Part shown: positions 12,204 through 22,933 of the stretch, in pieces
Position numbering within the stretch: position 1 is the stretch's first letter
How the letters are laid out: each line of letters opens with the position of its first letter
DNA from: Chamaecyparis obtusa
Taxonomy: Eukaryota; Streptophyta; Pinopsida; Cupressales; Cupressaceae
DNA: 64,000 nucleotides
Direction of reading: 5' to 3'
Assembly: GCA_027943335.1 (NCBI GenBank)
Contig: BSBK01006021.1
Span: 1,179,501-1,243,500, forward strand
Made by a program: the position numbers and the translations under genes
The notes under the pieces: generated by a model
Told to the model about the DNA's origin: nothing
What the model saw: only the letters and a program-made list of their open reading frames with translations
Database searches by the model: none

Positions 12204-12440
12204 CATCTTGGTGAAAACCTAGCAATAGGCGCCTTGATGATTCACAAAAAAAATAAAAAAATATCAAAAATTCAAAAAAATAAAAAAAATATCAAAAGTA
12301 CAAAAAAATTGAAAAAATGAAAAATACAAAAAATGAAAAAAAAAAAAAGTGCCTTGGTGAAAACCTGGAAACAGGCGCCTTGGTAGCAAAAATAGAATCT
12401 CTACCAAGATGGTGAAAACCCAGCAAACGGGTGCCACTTG
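12204..12440 (+). other. Triple GNRA stem-loop array, element A
   Basis: Three 36-nt hairpins lie at 12204-12239, 12350-12385 and 12405-12440, starting 67 nt after the pol stop. Hairpin 1: outer stem CATC/GATG, TT/TT internal loop, middle stem GGTG/CGCC, AAAA bulge, apical stem CCTA/TAGG, loop GCAA. Hairpin 2: TGCC/GGTA, TT/TT, GGTG/CGCC, AAAA, CCTG/CAGG, loop GAAA. Hairpin 3: CAAG/CTTG, then GGTG/TGCC, AAAA, CCC/GGG around AGCAAAC. The apical fourth pair changes from A-T to G-C between hairpins 1 and 2 with pairing kept. A-rich linkers separate them. An RNA role is inferred, not shown. Confidence 0.75.
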
Positions 12441-13814
12441 TTCCAAATGCTCCATCTATCAGCACAATCTTGGTCTTTCCCAGCTTTCAGTCTTGCTTTA
12501 GTTGTACATATCTCCTGGTTTGTTTCAACATTTCCAGTTTTCAATAAGTCAGTTTGTACACCAATCAGGTTGCGCGTCTGTATCCTATCAATGTTCAAAC
12601 TTGGGGGCAATCAATGTCATATCCTATGGCCTCCAATGTATCTTAGACATATCCTATCCAGTCAGAGTCCTTTGAAGCTTCAAGTTGAGTCAGTCAGTCA
12701 GTCTTGTCTCCAGAAAGGATTTTGCATCTACAACAACGCAATCAAACATCAAAACTCAACTGAAAATAATCTATGCTTTTTACATGCTTTATCTCTTTGT
12801 ATGCTTACTGATTGGCATTGAGATTTTTGCATATTGTGTCCCTTCGAGCTCCTCAATGATGTCCTTTACAAGATTTAGAGAGCGATGACTAGGGGCATAA
12901 TCTTTTCTTAGTTTTCTGCTTGTATGTGAAATCTAATAACTTTGGAAATTTTGGATTGAAATGGTGTCCGACTATAAGAGCCTCTATCTCGAATTGGATG
13001 GCCATGCGTACCTCGACCATTGATACCCAGAAAATTCAAAGAAGTTTGATCTAACTATTGTCTTTTTGAGTATGTTCTTTCTCCTACTGTGGAACACAAT
13101 CTTGCCTAAGGATGTGAACGATAAAGGGTCACTACGGGTAATTCACATTGGATTTAGAATGATCTCTTGACTGTTTGATGTGTTTGCAATGCAAGGCATA
13201 CTCAGGTCATCACGATGTTTATGTTTTGATGCTTGTACAAATTGCTATATCAAAATGGACATGATATTCAGGTCATCCTGGCGTTTGTGCCTTGGTGCTT
13301 ATATCTAATCCTACATTCTGAAAATAAAATCAATATTCATATATCCATGGTTGTTGACCAGTGGGTGTTGTATTGGTTCTTAAGCGTTACAAATCAATAT
13401 TCATATGTCTATGGTTTCATGGCTAGTGGACATTGTATTGATTTATCCGGTTACCTAAAAGTTCAATGATGATAACAAATCGACATATGATCAGTGACTA
13501 GGTCCTAGGTCTTAGGTTGCATTTCATATTGCATGCTTCTTTGCTTTTTTCATCTTTGCATGATTTCACAATGATTAAACGAACTTCAATGCTTAAATGA
13601 TTCTTCAAATCGCATCTTCAAGTCTAACAAGAACTGAATCTCACACGAAGGTTCCTCCAATGAAATAGCAAGTAGAATCCTTTTTGGGGATCAAAATTCA
13701 AATATGAGATCATTCATATTATTAATTGCTTGCATAATCAACCTTCAATCATCACAAAAATCTAGTATTCAACTTAACTGATTATCTTACATCAAACTAT
13801 CAAAATTTCAACTT

Positions 13815-13851
13815 GGTCAACCATGGTCAACTCATGGTCAAAACTAGTCAA
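13815..13851 (+). promoter_or_regulatory. GGTCAA cluster in element A
   Basis: GGTCAA occurs at 13815, 13825 and 13836, with AGTCAA at 13846. On the other strand these read TTGACC, the core of a WRKY W-box. Regulatory use is only a guess, because the site is about 730 bp before the 3' LTR. Confidence 0.3.
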
Positions 13852-14566
13852 ACTTGGTCTTTTGGGACCTTCCAACGATGTAGAATGTGTTCTTGAATGT
13901 GTTTCACCACACTTCTCAAATCAATTAACATGCTTCTAAACTATAACGCTAACTTTTCTTGTCAGATTTCAATTTTAATCCCGAAGGGGGCATGGTATTG
14001 CACATTATTCAAAGTCTGTCAATCAAATCTATCAATATCTTTCATCAGTAATCAAGACAAACAATCACGTCTAGTTACTGATTCATAAAAAAAAAGACCT
14101 CATCGCTCGGGGCAAATCTATCATCACTTGGGGCATATCAGATTCATCGATCCATATCAATCTGGTATTCTCTTAATCTTGTAATCCATATCAGTTTTTG
14201 CAACCATCAGATCATAGTGTTCTTTCATTGGTTCTTCAGCAACTGAAGGGTTTGGATGTGATACCTGCTAGTTCTGCTAAGACAATCGAGTCTAGAATGG
14301 GTCACTCACTTCTTTGCAATCCTAAGGTTTGGAATCAAGCATTTTGGACACTTTTTCACAATCATAGGTTCATTTTCTGTTATAGTGAACATTATCTTTG
14401 GTCATTCAGGAGCTATTATCTTCATATCAAATTCAATATCAATCAACTCCTATCTCAATATCTTTCAATCGGTTTCTATCTTGAGATCGGTTTATCTTTT
14501 GAATCAGTTTCATATCTTTATCAAACATAGACTATCTTTGAACCACTGTGCTTCACACAGTAATTC

Positions 14567-14580
14567 AAAGAGGGGCAAAA
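14567..14580 (+). other. Polypurine tract of element A
   Basis: AAGAGGGGCAAAA directly precedes the 3' LTR. Element C has nearly the same tract before its 3' LTR. Confidence 0.85.
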
Positions 14581-15791
14581 TGTAATACCCCAAAAATGGG
14601 CTACAAGTTCATTAACCTCCTACATCGACAAATCGAACAAAATTGACATCGAAGTCCTAACCTAAGGCACATCTGAACATCATCAAATCTAATTGATTAT
14701 CTTAAATTTTGCATCAGGGAATATTCCTAGCAATATTCCTAATCATCATAATTATCTTTAATTTTATAATTATTTGGCAATAAATCACATTTATCCTAAA
14801 GTTTGATTAATTGAATATTTTCATATTTAATTAATTAGATTTAATATTTGCCACTTAATTGTGTAATTAAATTTAATTATATCTATTATTAATTGTATTA
14901 TTTAATTTTGACAATAAATCTAATATCATATGAATAATTGATTAAATTCTTATTTAATTAATTAAAGTAAGTTGTCATTATTTAATAATATAGTTTTTAA
15001 TAAAAGTTTGATTAAATAATTGATTAACCCATAAATCAATTGTTTTATTTTTAAAAGCAGTTAAGTTGAGCATAAATCACTTTATTATTAAATTAATTCA
15101 TAAATAAAACATGCACAATCATAAAAGCAGACAACTATCAATTATCAATTAAAGCTAAACTCTATTTTGAGTTAAAACTTAGCTTTTGCATGTTTTTGTG
15201 AGTTAATTATCCTTTATTTAAAAATAACTCAAAAATCAACCTGAGTTATTTGAGTGATTTATGAGTTTTCTCATGCACCTCCAAAGCCCTGGATTTCTAT
15301 AAAAACAAGGCTCAGCTCTTCATAATTCATCTCATATTTTTGCACAATCACGCTGGAGAATTGGAATTGAAGAATCAAAGCTCTTGCAAATTGACATCTT
15401 TGTGAGATCAATCTTATTTTTTGCATTCATATTGCATATAATTTCTAGATTAGTATTGCATATCAATTTTCAATAGCATTCATAGCATATCAATTTCATC
15501 TAGCATAGATTCATATCAAGTTTTCATTCCTTATTGCATAGAAAATCCAAAAAAATAGCTTAATTGCATTCAATCTCATATCTAGATCAATTGCATTCAA
15601 ATCCTTCATTTAGGTGTCGTCTAGGTCACTGATCTCGATAACAATCTGAGAACATCAATCTCGCACCTATTAGAAGGCAGTAAATCACTTGGTTAGATTA
15701 GATTTCAATTTTGCATGATTTGATTATAGCTAACCTCTAATGTTTTACTGAGTGTTGTGTCTACAGACCAGGTACAATTTTCACACACACA
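14581..15791 (+). repeat. 3' LTR of element A
   Basis: At 1211 bp it is about 98% identical to the 5' LTR by eye. Many of the differences are C/T or G/A. It is followed by the ACTAC duplication and then by resumed B sequence. Confidence 0.95.
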
Positions 15792-15796
15792 ACTAC

Positions 15797-16210
15797 AAGT
15801 TTCAAGAGTTGATATGCCAAGTAGTTCAATACTTTTTTTTGTTTCATATTCTTCCTATTGGCATTAAGTGTGAAAAGTATAATATTTTGAGAAGAATGGG
15901 AAGTTATTTTAACCATCTAGTTAATGGATTTGTTTGACTAGTTTGCTGAGACTGGTTAGAGTAGGGTAGGATAGAATTTTTTGTTTCTTGTTTTCCCTAA
16001 GTGCCCCAGCATAGTTGTTTTTAGTTGAGTTCCAGTTAGTAATAAGTCTGAGTGGTTGCCAGGCAGTTGTTTCAGTTTTGTTGGGAAGGAGGTTGTTTTG
16101 GTTGGGAGCCAAGTTCAATTTTCAGGCTTAAGGACTCTATTGCCCAATGGATCTATCAGGCACTTGGTTAGTATGCTTAGCAGGCAAGCACTCCATAGAG
16201 GTCGCCAGAA
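15797..16210 (+). other. Element B internal 3' end (first unit), right part
   Basis: This continues the stretch interrupted at 421 and matches 22517-22933. A short frame ending GSYFNHLVNGFV (TGA at 15935-15937) is conserved in both units, but no domain is recognised. The last bases before the LTR, AGAGGTCGCCAGAA, sit where a polypurine tract is expected and resemble a decayed version of the AGAGGGGCAAAA tract of A and C. Confidence 0.6.
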
Positions 16211-19200
16211 TGTTGTCATATTTTTTGCACATTTTGGAAACCTAATTACTAGATGAGCTCTGTACCCTAGTTTGCATTATTATGTGATCTGGATTAAGAT
16301 TTGTGTTCATTTCCATTGCAAAGTACATGAAAAGAAAGGAAGTATTACTGCATCTAAGATTACATATCATATCCTGATATGCTGTATAGAAAGAAGAAAA
16401 GAATTGAAAGGAACATCTATCTGAGCTCACACATGCCATGAGCATAGAAAATATAAGAATTGCATAAATGAGTGCAAGTATACATAAATTAATGGAGCTA
16501 GATGCAGGGGTACCAGACATTGCCTAGTAGGGAGTTAATCTGCTGTGTCCCCAGTGTGCTCCTATGATCCTGAACCTAGAGAGAGAGAAGAAGAAGGGGT
16601 TGGATCCAATGGATCTAAGCAATGATTGGTGCCACAACATCTATGATCATGAACATGTGCACTCATTCATACACCTCTGGCACATGCTGTGCTCAGGGGA
16701 TGTGCATCAAGGAGCTACCAAAACATAAGGGCACCATTGTTTTCACTGACATGTTTGTTTCATGTGTAGATATAGGGAAGCTAATCCAATAAAGAGTTCT
16801 ATGAATGATCTTGGTCCTTGATGTGGGTAATGATAGAGGAACCTTATGTACTCTATCTGTTACCCCTTCAAGGGCCAAGAGCACACATAGTGTGTACAAA
16901 TAGGGAACATTCAGATGATCCAGCATTAGTCAACAAAAGAATAACAGAGGGCTTTATGGCATCTGATTTTGAATAGAGCTAATGGTAGAGTACACAGATC
17001 TATGAGGAAGATAGGGCACTTTGTTGCATAGGTGTTCACATGGCACATACCATCAACATGCTAAGGGCACACAATCTAAATGTCCATAGAAGGTACAAAA
17101 AATGATGTTTCAGAGATTAAACTCAATGCATTACATTATGGCATTTCAAATCTGCATTCTATACATGATGCTAGGGAATGAATATGTTAAAATCTGCATT
17201 ATGAACCAATAAAAGGGACTCAATATGTCATAATATCCCAAGTGATAACATTTGATACATGATAGTACACTAGACTCCACACAGAGGATGCACATTCTAC
17301 ATAGTATCACCATTGCTATGAATCAAATATGTAAGCATATAATGGAGGTGGCATCAACATTAGAGCAACAATGCCAATCAAAGTGGAAAATGTTCATAAC
17401 ATACATGGCATGGTGAGGAGACAAGAAGTGAATGTGCTGTTCTAGGCTCACGGGCCATAACAGATCAAAAGGCAATAGCAGGGCACCATTAACACATTGC
17501 TATAGTGAGAAAATACTTCAAATGCGCATGCCATTGTTCCTCAGGTCAACAACAAAGCTATCAAATGATACAACAAACTAGTGCCCTAGTTTTGCAAGTG
17601 CAATAGCGAATAAAATGCAGAGAACACAACACAATAGTGCATTGAAAAATAATGAAGCCTCAATTCATGATGCACTTAGGTTGCAATACGAGAAATGATG
17701 CCAATATTAAATAAAATGCAGAAATAATACAATAGTGCCCTACCTGTAGGTGATCGGGCCTGTCCATACAGGAGGTTAGAATTTCAATGTGCAATGTCTC
17801 AGGTATGGGCTATGCGTAGAGAAAATGCAATAGAAAAGATACTAACATCAGCAATGAACATCGATGCCCTAGCATATGATTCATGGGCTTTTCAAATACA
17901 AGGGTAGCAAGCATCATGCCAGGAAGGAAATAACTAATGCCTTCGAGAATACAGAGCAATCCAATGCCATGCCCTAGCCTCTCACAGGCTGTATAAACAA
18001 TGATTATGCCAGTAAAGTGGTATCCAGACAATAGCAATACAAAAAAAAAACAAAACCATCAATACCACAGTACAAGCTACAACATTTAATCAAAACCGTG
18101 CATACCAACATTGACAATGCCCTCAAAAATGTAGTGAAAAGCAATCAAATACAATAGGAAATAAACCATGCCCTAATTGCCCATGACATCAAGCCTTAAT
18201 GAACAATGAATAAATGTAATATGCCTTCGAAGATACAGTTGCATCAATCTACTATTATGCAAGATTACAAAGATACAATTATCAATGGAGATACAAATTG
18301 TAGTGAAACATTGCTATTGAGATATAGTATAATGACAGAGAAAATACCTTCTTCGAGATGATAATGCCGAATAGGAGATTGAGGAGTTTCTATTTCTAGA
18401 ATCAATTCAGAGATCCAGTTCAGAGTCTGCAATGAAAATGGCAACTTGCCATTTGGCAAGGGTTTAGGGATATTTTTCCGTAGCCGAGAGTTAGAAAATA
18501 TCAATGTTGTGATTCACATCTTTTCTTCTCCCCTTTTGTTAGGGTTGAGTTTACATTAACTTTTATTTTAAATGCTATCTTTCAAAGTTAGTGTGTTTTA
18601 AATCTTTAAAGTGGGTCCTAGGTTTGAAATATTCATATGGATTTGGTTAAAATGTAAATACTTTGGATATTCTCCTCATTTTTTGAGTTGAGATTATCTC
18701 AAAATATATTTAGGATCCACTTCATTTGGTTTAGTAAAGGGGAATATTTTAATTGTAAAAGTCATTGCAAAACCTTGTTGTAAATATTGACAAGTGGCGT
18801 TTTATAAGCCATTGTCAATTTTTCTTTATGATGCATGACTTAGTGGTGGGATGGTCTCCCTTTTGACTACCTATTTTTAGGGGACCCCACTTTTTTCGTC
18901 CCCCTAGATTGTCAGGAGTTGGGCATCCAAATTTTAGAGTGATGTGATCATGGTCTTGGTGGCAAAATTTTCCTATTCTTGGTGAAGTAGTGGACTCCAA
19001 TGCAAATTCTACAAATTTCCTATATATGCCTCTCACCTTTGGTGATTAAAGGCTAGTTCTTCCTTCCCTCATTTTTAGGAGGTGAATGTTGTAGCTCCAG
19101 GAGAAGCAAATTGATGTTTTGACTCCTTTTATTCTAGTTAATAGCATTTGTCCTTCTTTTTCTATAGCTTTGTGAGTTGATTTGATGGATTTGATGTCAT

Positions 19201-19680
19201 GTATTGTGATTGAAATTTGATCCTTTACTTGATACTTAGTTCATTTTGATGTTTACAAGCACTGATTTTTCTTAAAGTTTCAATCTATGTGCGTTTATAT
19301 GTGTTTGAGTTGTGGAATCTATTTTCCCTTCTCATTTACAACCAGCACTTGATTATTTTCTAAGGGAAGAATCAGATTGGAGAAGAGTTGTGGTGTTTTG
19401 GTTATATGTTGGATTACATTGTGAGTCTATTTTCAGTTTGTGGATCTATCTAGTTTAGTGAATCACCTAAGTGAATTTCAGTTACTTCATTTTATGTAAT
19501 CTCTCTCCCTTTCCCTTCAAGTTTAGTTCAGTTTCAAGGTGATACAAACAGGGAAGCCGATCCTTAATCCGGAGGTTTATTCTCAGTGAAGCAGTCCCAC
19601 ATCTTGAGAGTATTCCCATGTTTCACTGGATTGCTAGGTTTTATACTTAGCCATCACGGGTGCAATCCCTAGTGACAACA
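16211..19680 (+). repeat. Shared middle LTR of element B
   Basis: It is 3470 bp long. The start was chosen from TGTTGTCA, the exact inverted complement of the terminal TGACAACA, and from loss of the internal context. The end is certain because 19681 begins the primer-site context, while the other copy ends at 37682 in unrelated sequence. It has no convincing gene: the open frames inside are short and not conserved against the other LTR. Segment 16947-17704 is missing from the other LTR. A probable TATA box lies near 19021-19027. Confidence 0.78.
19019..19029 (+). promoter_or_regulatory. TATA box in element B LTR
   Basis: CCTATATATGC occurs about 655 bp before the LTR end. It is preserved in the second LTR near 37020-37030. 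Confidence 0.5.
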
Positions 19681-19685
19681 TTTTT

Positions 19686-19703
19686 TGGCACAGTCAGTGG
19701 GAC
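19686..19703 (+). other. Primer-binding site of element B
   Basis: TGGCACAGTCAGTGGGAC starts five bases after the LTR end. It begins with TGG as expected for a tRNA primer. It differs from the sites of A, C and D, so B is a separate lineage. The cognate tRNA is not assigned. Confidence 0.65.
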
Positions 19704-20006
19704 TTGTTTATTTCCCATCATTCATTGGGATTTTGGTGTGATCCTCAGTGCAATCATCCTTCAAGAGGTGGTTTGTTTCTAGCACCATGGTGAATCTTAG
19801 AGAAATCTACTAGTTTTAGCAGTTTAAGTGCTAAAAAGTTTTAGAAAATATCTTTTACCAGCCCATTTGATGAGCAAGCATGTCAATTCCTAATTCATAT
19901 TCTCCCTATCCCCCCCATATCATGAGAAATCTACCCATGTTGAGAAATTCAAGTACCAGTAACCCAAACACCGGTTACTCTATTTCAAGCTCCCTTAAAC
20001 CCTCCA

Positions 20007-22312
20007 ATGGCTTAGCCTAGGCCACACCCTTTTGTAGCCTTCAATCAAGGTAGCCCTCTAAATTTGCAGCAACATAATGATATACATGTCTCATCCCTTA
20101 AAAGTTTGCCTATCTTTACGGGAGAAGATCAAACATCAACCATTGAACATATAAGAGATGTGGCATCTCTTTGTGGTCTTCATAACATCACTCAAGATAA
20201 TGTTGCTGTGAGATTGCTAGCAGCCTCATTTAAGGGCAAGGCTTTGCAATGGCTCAGAAGTTTACCAGTTGGTTCGATTGCTGATTGGGATGGGTTGGGA
20301 GAAGCCTTGACCAATCAGTTTGAAGATAAATTAGAGCATCTTTCACTAGTTGAGCACCTAACTACTATCAAAAGAGCACCTCAAGAATACATGATGGATT
20401 TTAATTTCAGATTTCAAAGAACATGGCAAAGAATACCAGCTACCGTTAGGCCATCTAGCCAACATGCTTTCCTATATTATTTGAGAGCCCTCAATAGTGA
20501 TATTGCTGTTATGATCCAGTCATTGGGTGGGAATAACCTTCCAGCAGCATATGATCTTGCCATAAGGGCTAAGAATAGTCTAATCCTAGCTAGGAAGATA
20601 GCTCCAAGACCGCCAATTCCTATTTTTCTAGAGTTACACCCTGTCCCATAATCAGTTCCAGCTCTAGCGTCTATCCCACCTATCCCAGTTCCTACTCAAC
20701 AAGCTACTAGCCCAGTTGCAAGCCAAGCCCAGGATTTGGATAATATCATGAAAGAATTGCATAGAGTCTCTAATAATTTGGTTACTATGAGTAAGAAGTT
20801 TGATTCACAAGTTTCCCCACAGCCTTACCAGCAATACCCACAACCCCTCTATCAATCTATCAATAGCCTTACTAGTCGTCTTATCAAAATCATTATCAGC
20901 AGAATAGGCCCCAATTCTAGCAAGGCCAACAAAATCAAACAAGAAGTTACAACCAAAAAGCTAGCCAGCCTTATAATCCTAACACTCCTAGTGTCTTTAG
21001 GGAGTTGGTTCCTATGACTCAAAACAACATGGTACAAGATTAGTAATGGGGATGCCCATGCAATCAACAACATGTTCAAGGAGTTTGTCTAGTGGGTTAT
21101 GCTCAGGCCCTCATGGTATAGAATAATGTTACCATGCCACAGGAGATGGTTCAAGGAGTAGTCCAACAATATCCGGTTGCCACCACAAATGAGGTTCAGC
21201 CTCCTGAGATGGCATTGGTGAACTTTCAGAAGGAGGACTTTTATGGGGTGATTTCTTCACCTAATGACAACTTAGCTTATACTCCTGTTGCAGCTAAGGG
21301 GGAGATCAAGAAGAAGAAGAGACCTCATGCTGCTGAGGAGAACCTAGAAGCTTTGTAGACCAGAAAGGAGACTCACAAGGTTCAGATCCCAAGTTTCTTG
21401 CTTGGTAAGCCCACTAGCACTCCTATTGAAATTCCAAGCTTTAGGATTTCTCCTTTAGTTTAGAATCCTAGTCAACAGGAACCTAATCTCCATGCATTTT
21501 TTGAGCCTATTCATGACCCTATCTTAGATTTCCAGCCACCTCATCCTATTCCTATAGAAGAGACACCTGTGATGTTTGACTTCCTATATGATAGTGAACC
21601 TGTCCTACAACAAATTAAGCCTTATGATCCCATTACTGAAGAGCCCCCTACACCTCATAGTATTTCAAGAAACTAGGAGGAGAATGAATTTTATCCTTGG
21701 GGTGTACATTTTCATGATGATCATAAGGAACAATTAGATTTATTGCATAAAGATGGATTATAGAAGCCAGATAACCATAAGAAAGAAAGAGAAGAAGGTG
21801 AGAGCCTAGCTGATTTCTTTGAGGAAATGCCTTCTTCTATTGAACAAGAAAAGATAGTACAAGACCCACTTGTTGAGCTCACTGATTGTGATAAGAAAGA
21901 TGATGTAGTTGCTGCTAACTTAGAGCAATAGGATAATTTTGATTCTATGATAAATGATTTTTGGTTAGATTTTCTTTGTGTCCCTCATCTTCCTGAAATA
22001 AATGATAACATGTATGTTCCTAAGGAAGTCCTTTCATTTCAAGAAGCTAATGTTGTACCAGTGATTGAGCCTAGGCATGTTTGCAATAAAGTGGATAATG
22101 AATCTCAGGATTCATGTTTCTTGGATCATGAGATGGGGGCAGTTATTAAGGACCTAATGCAGTTTGATAACTTGGATAAGCTATTGGATGTTCTAGTTGA
22201 TGAGGAGGATGATCCTCGAACTGTAGAAGAAGAAATGTTGAAGAAGACTATCATGGAGGGGCCAGAATTTGAAGACATTGCTGAAGATGTTTGTAAGATG
22301 CACATTGAGTAG
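20007..22312 (+). pseudogene. Element B gag-like protein, degenerate
   Basis: ATG at 20007 is the best start; codon 3 is TAG, probably from CAG. A retrotransposon gag domain covers about 20090-20600, with features such as PIFTGEDQTS, GKALQWLRSL and a fifth-helix-like YDLAIRAKNS. A Gln/Asn-rich stretch follows (about 20900-21050) after a frameshift near 20880. A long acidic, Pro-rich region then runs to TAG at 22310-22312. It contains several TAG codons, for example 21356-21358 and near 21460, 21675, 21762 and 21930. No protease, reverse transcriptase or integrase motif is visible. The protein presumably forms particles that depend on enzymes from another element. Confidence 0.7.
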
Positions 22313-22933
22313 TAGGAGAGGCCTAGTTTTATGCTCTCTAGGGGGTGTCCTATTAGATATATTACCGAGGTGGGGTCAAGCAAGGCATCTATACTTAATG
22401 ATTTGATGGAGGGTGATGTCAAGAGTTCACTCATTAGTGACCCTAAGCTTATTCACTTTTATCAATCTCCCTGGGAAGGCAACACTTATGATCTATTTGA
22501 GGTGAGTTGTCTGGACTACAAGTTTGAAGAGTTGATATGCCAGGTAGTTCATTACATTTTTGTGTTTCATATTCTTCCTATTGGCATTAAGTGTGAAAAG
22601 TATAATATTTTGAGAAGAATGGGAAGTTATTTTAACAATCCAGTTAATGGATTTGTTTGACCAGTTTGCTGAGACTGGTTAGAGTAGGGTAGGATATAAT
22701 TTTTTGTTTCCTGTTTCCCCTAAGTGCCCTAGCACAGTTGTTTTCAGTTGAGTTCAAGTTAGTAACAAGCCTGAGTGGTTGCCAGGCAGTTGTTTCAGTT
22801 TTGTTGGGAAGGAGGTTGTTTTGGTTGGGAGCCAAGTTCAGTTTTAAGGCTTAAGGACTCTATTGCCCAATGGATCTATCAGGCACCTGGTTAGTATGCT
22901 TAGCAGGAAAGTACTCCATAGAGGTCACCAAAA
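22313..22933 (+). other. Element B internal 3' stretch (second unit)
   Basis: This holds a conserved open stretch ending GSYFNNPVNGFV (stop at 22658-22660), also seen in the first unit, then non-coding sequence up to the LTR. I do not recognise the short frame. Confidence 0.5.

Larger units (their letters stand above)
12137..14580 (+). other. Element A post-pol region
   Basis: This non-coding stretch opens with A-rich sequence and three stem-loops (12204-12440). It then continues with sequence homologous to D (59780-61000). A GGTCAA cluster lies at 13815-13851, and the polypurine tract ends it. I see no coding gene. Confidence 0.75.
422..15791 (+). mobile_element. Element A: full-length Ty3/gypsy (Tat/Ogre-like) retrotransposon
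   Basis: It has two LTRs of 1212 and 1211 bp, both TGTAAT...CACACA, a primer-binding site, a 3 kb leader, one long gag-pol frame (4676-12136), a hairpin array, a polypurine tract and a 5-bp target duplication. By eye the LTRs differ at a little over 20 positions (about 2%), so the insertion is fairly young relative to B. Two RNase H domains between reverse transcriptase and integrase, and the TGGCACCCACC primer site, are features of the Tat/Ogre branch. Many nonsense codons make it non-autonomous now. Confidence 0.95.

Noticed and set aside
15921..16118. Minus-strand frame present in both B units (also 22644-22835) as a conserved small gene
   Set aside because: Its conservation follows from recent duplication of B. 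There is no start context, domain or codon-level constraint that I can see.
16242..18504. Minus-strand frames inside the B LTR
   Set aside because: They are short, hydrophobic or low-complexity, and broken differently in the second LTR copy (23127-24002).
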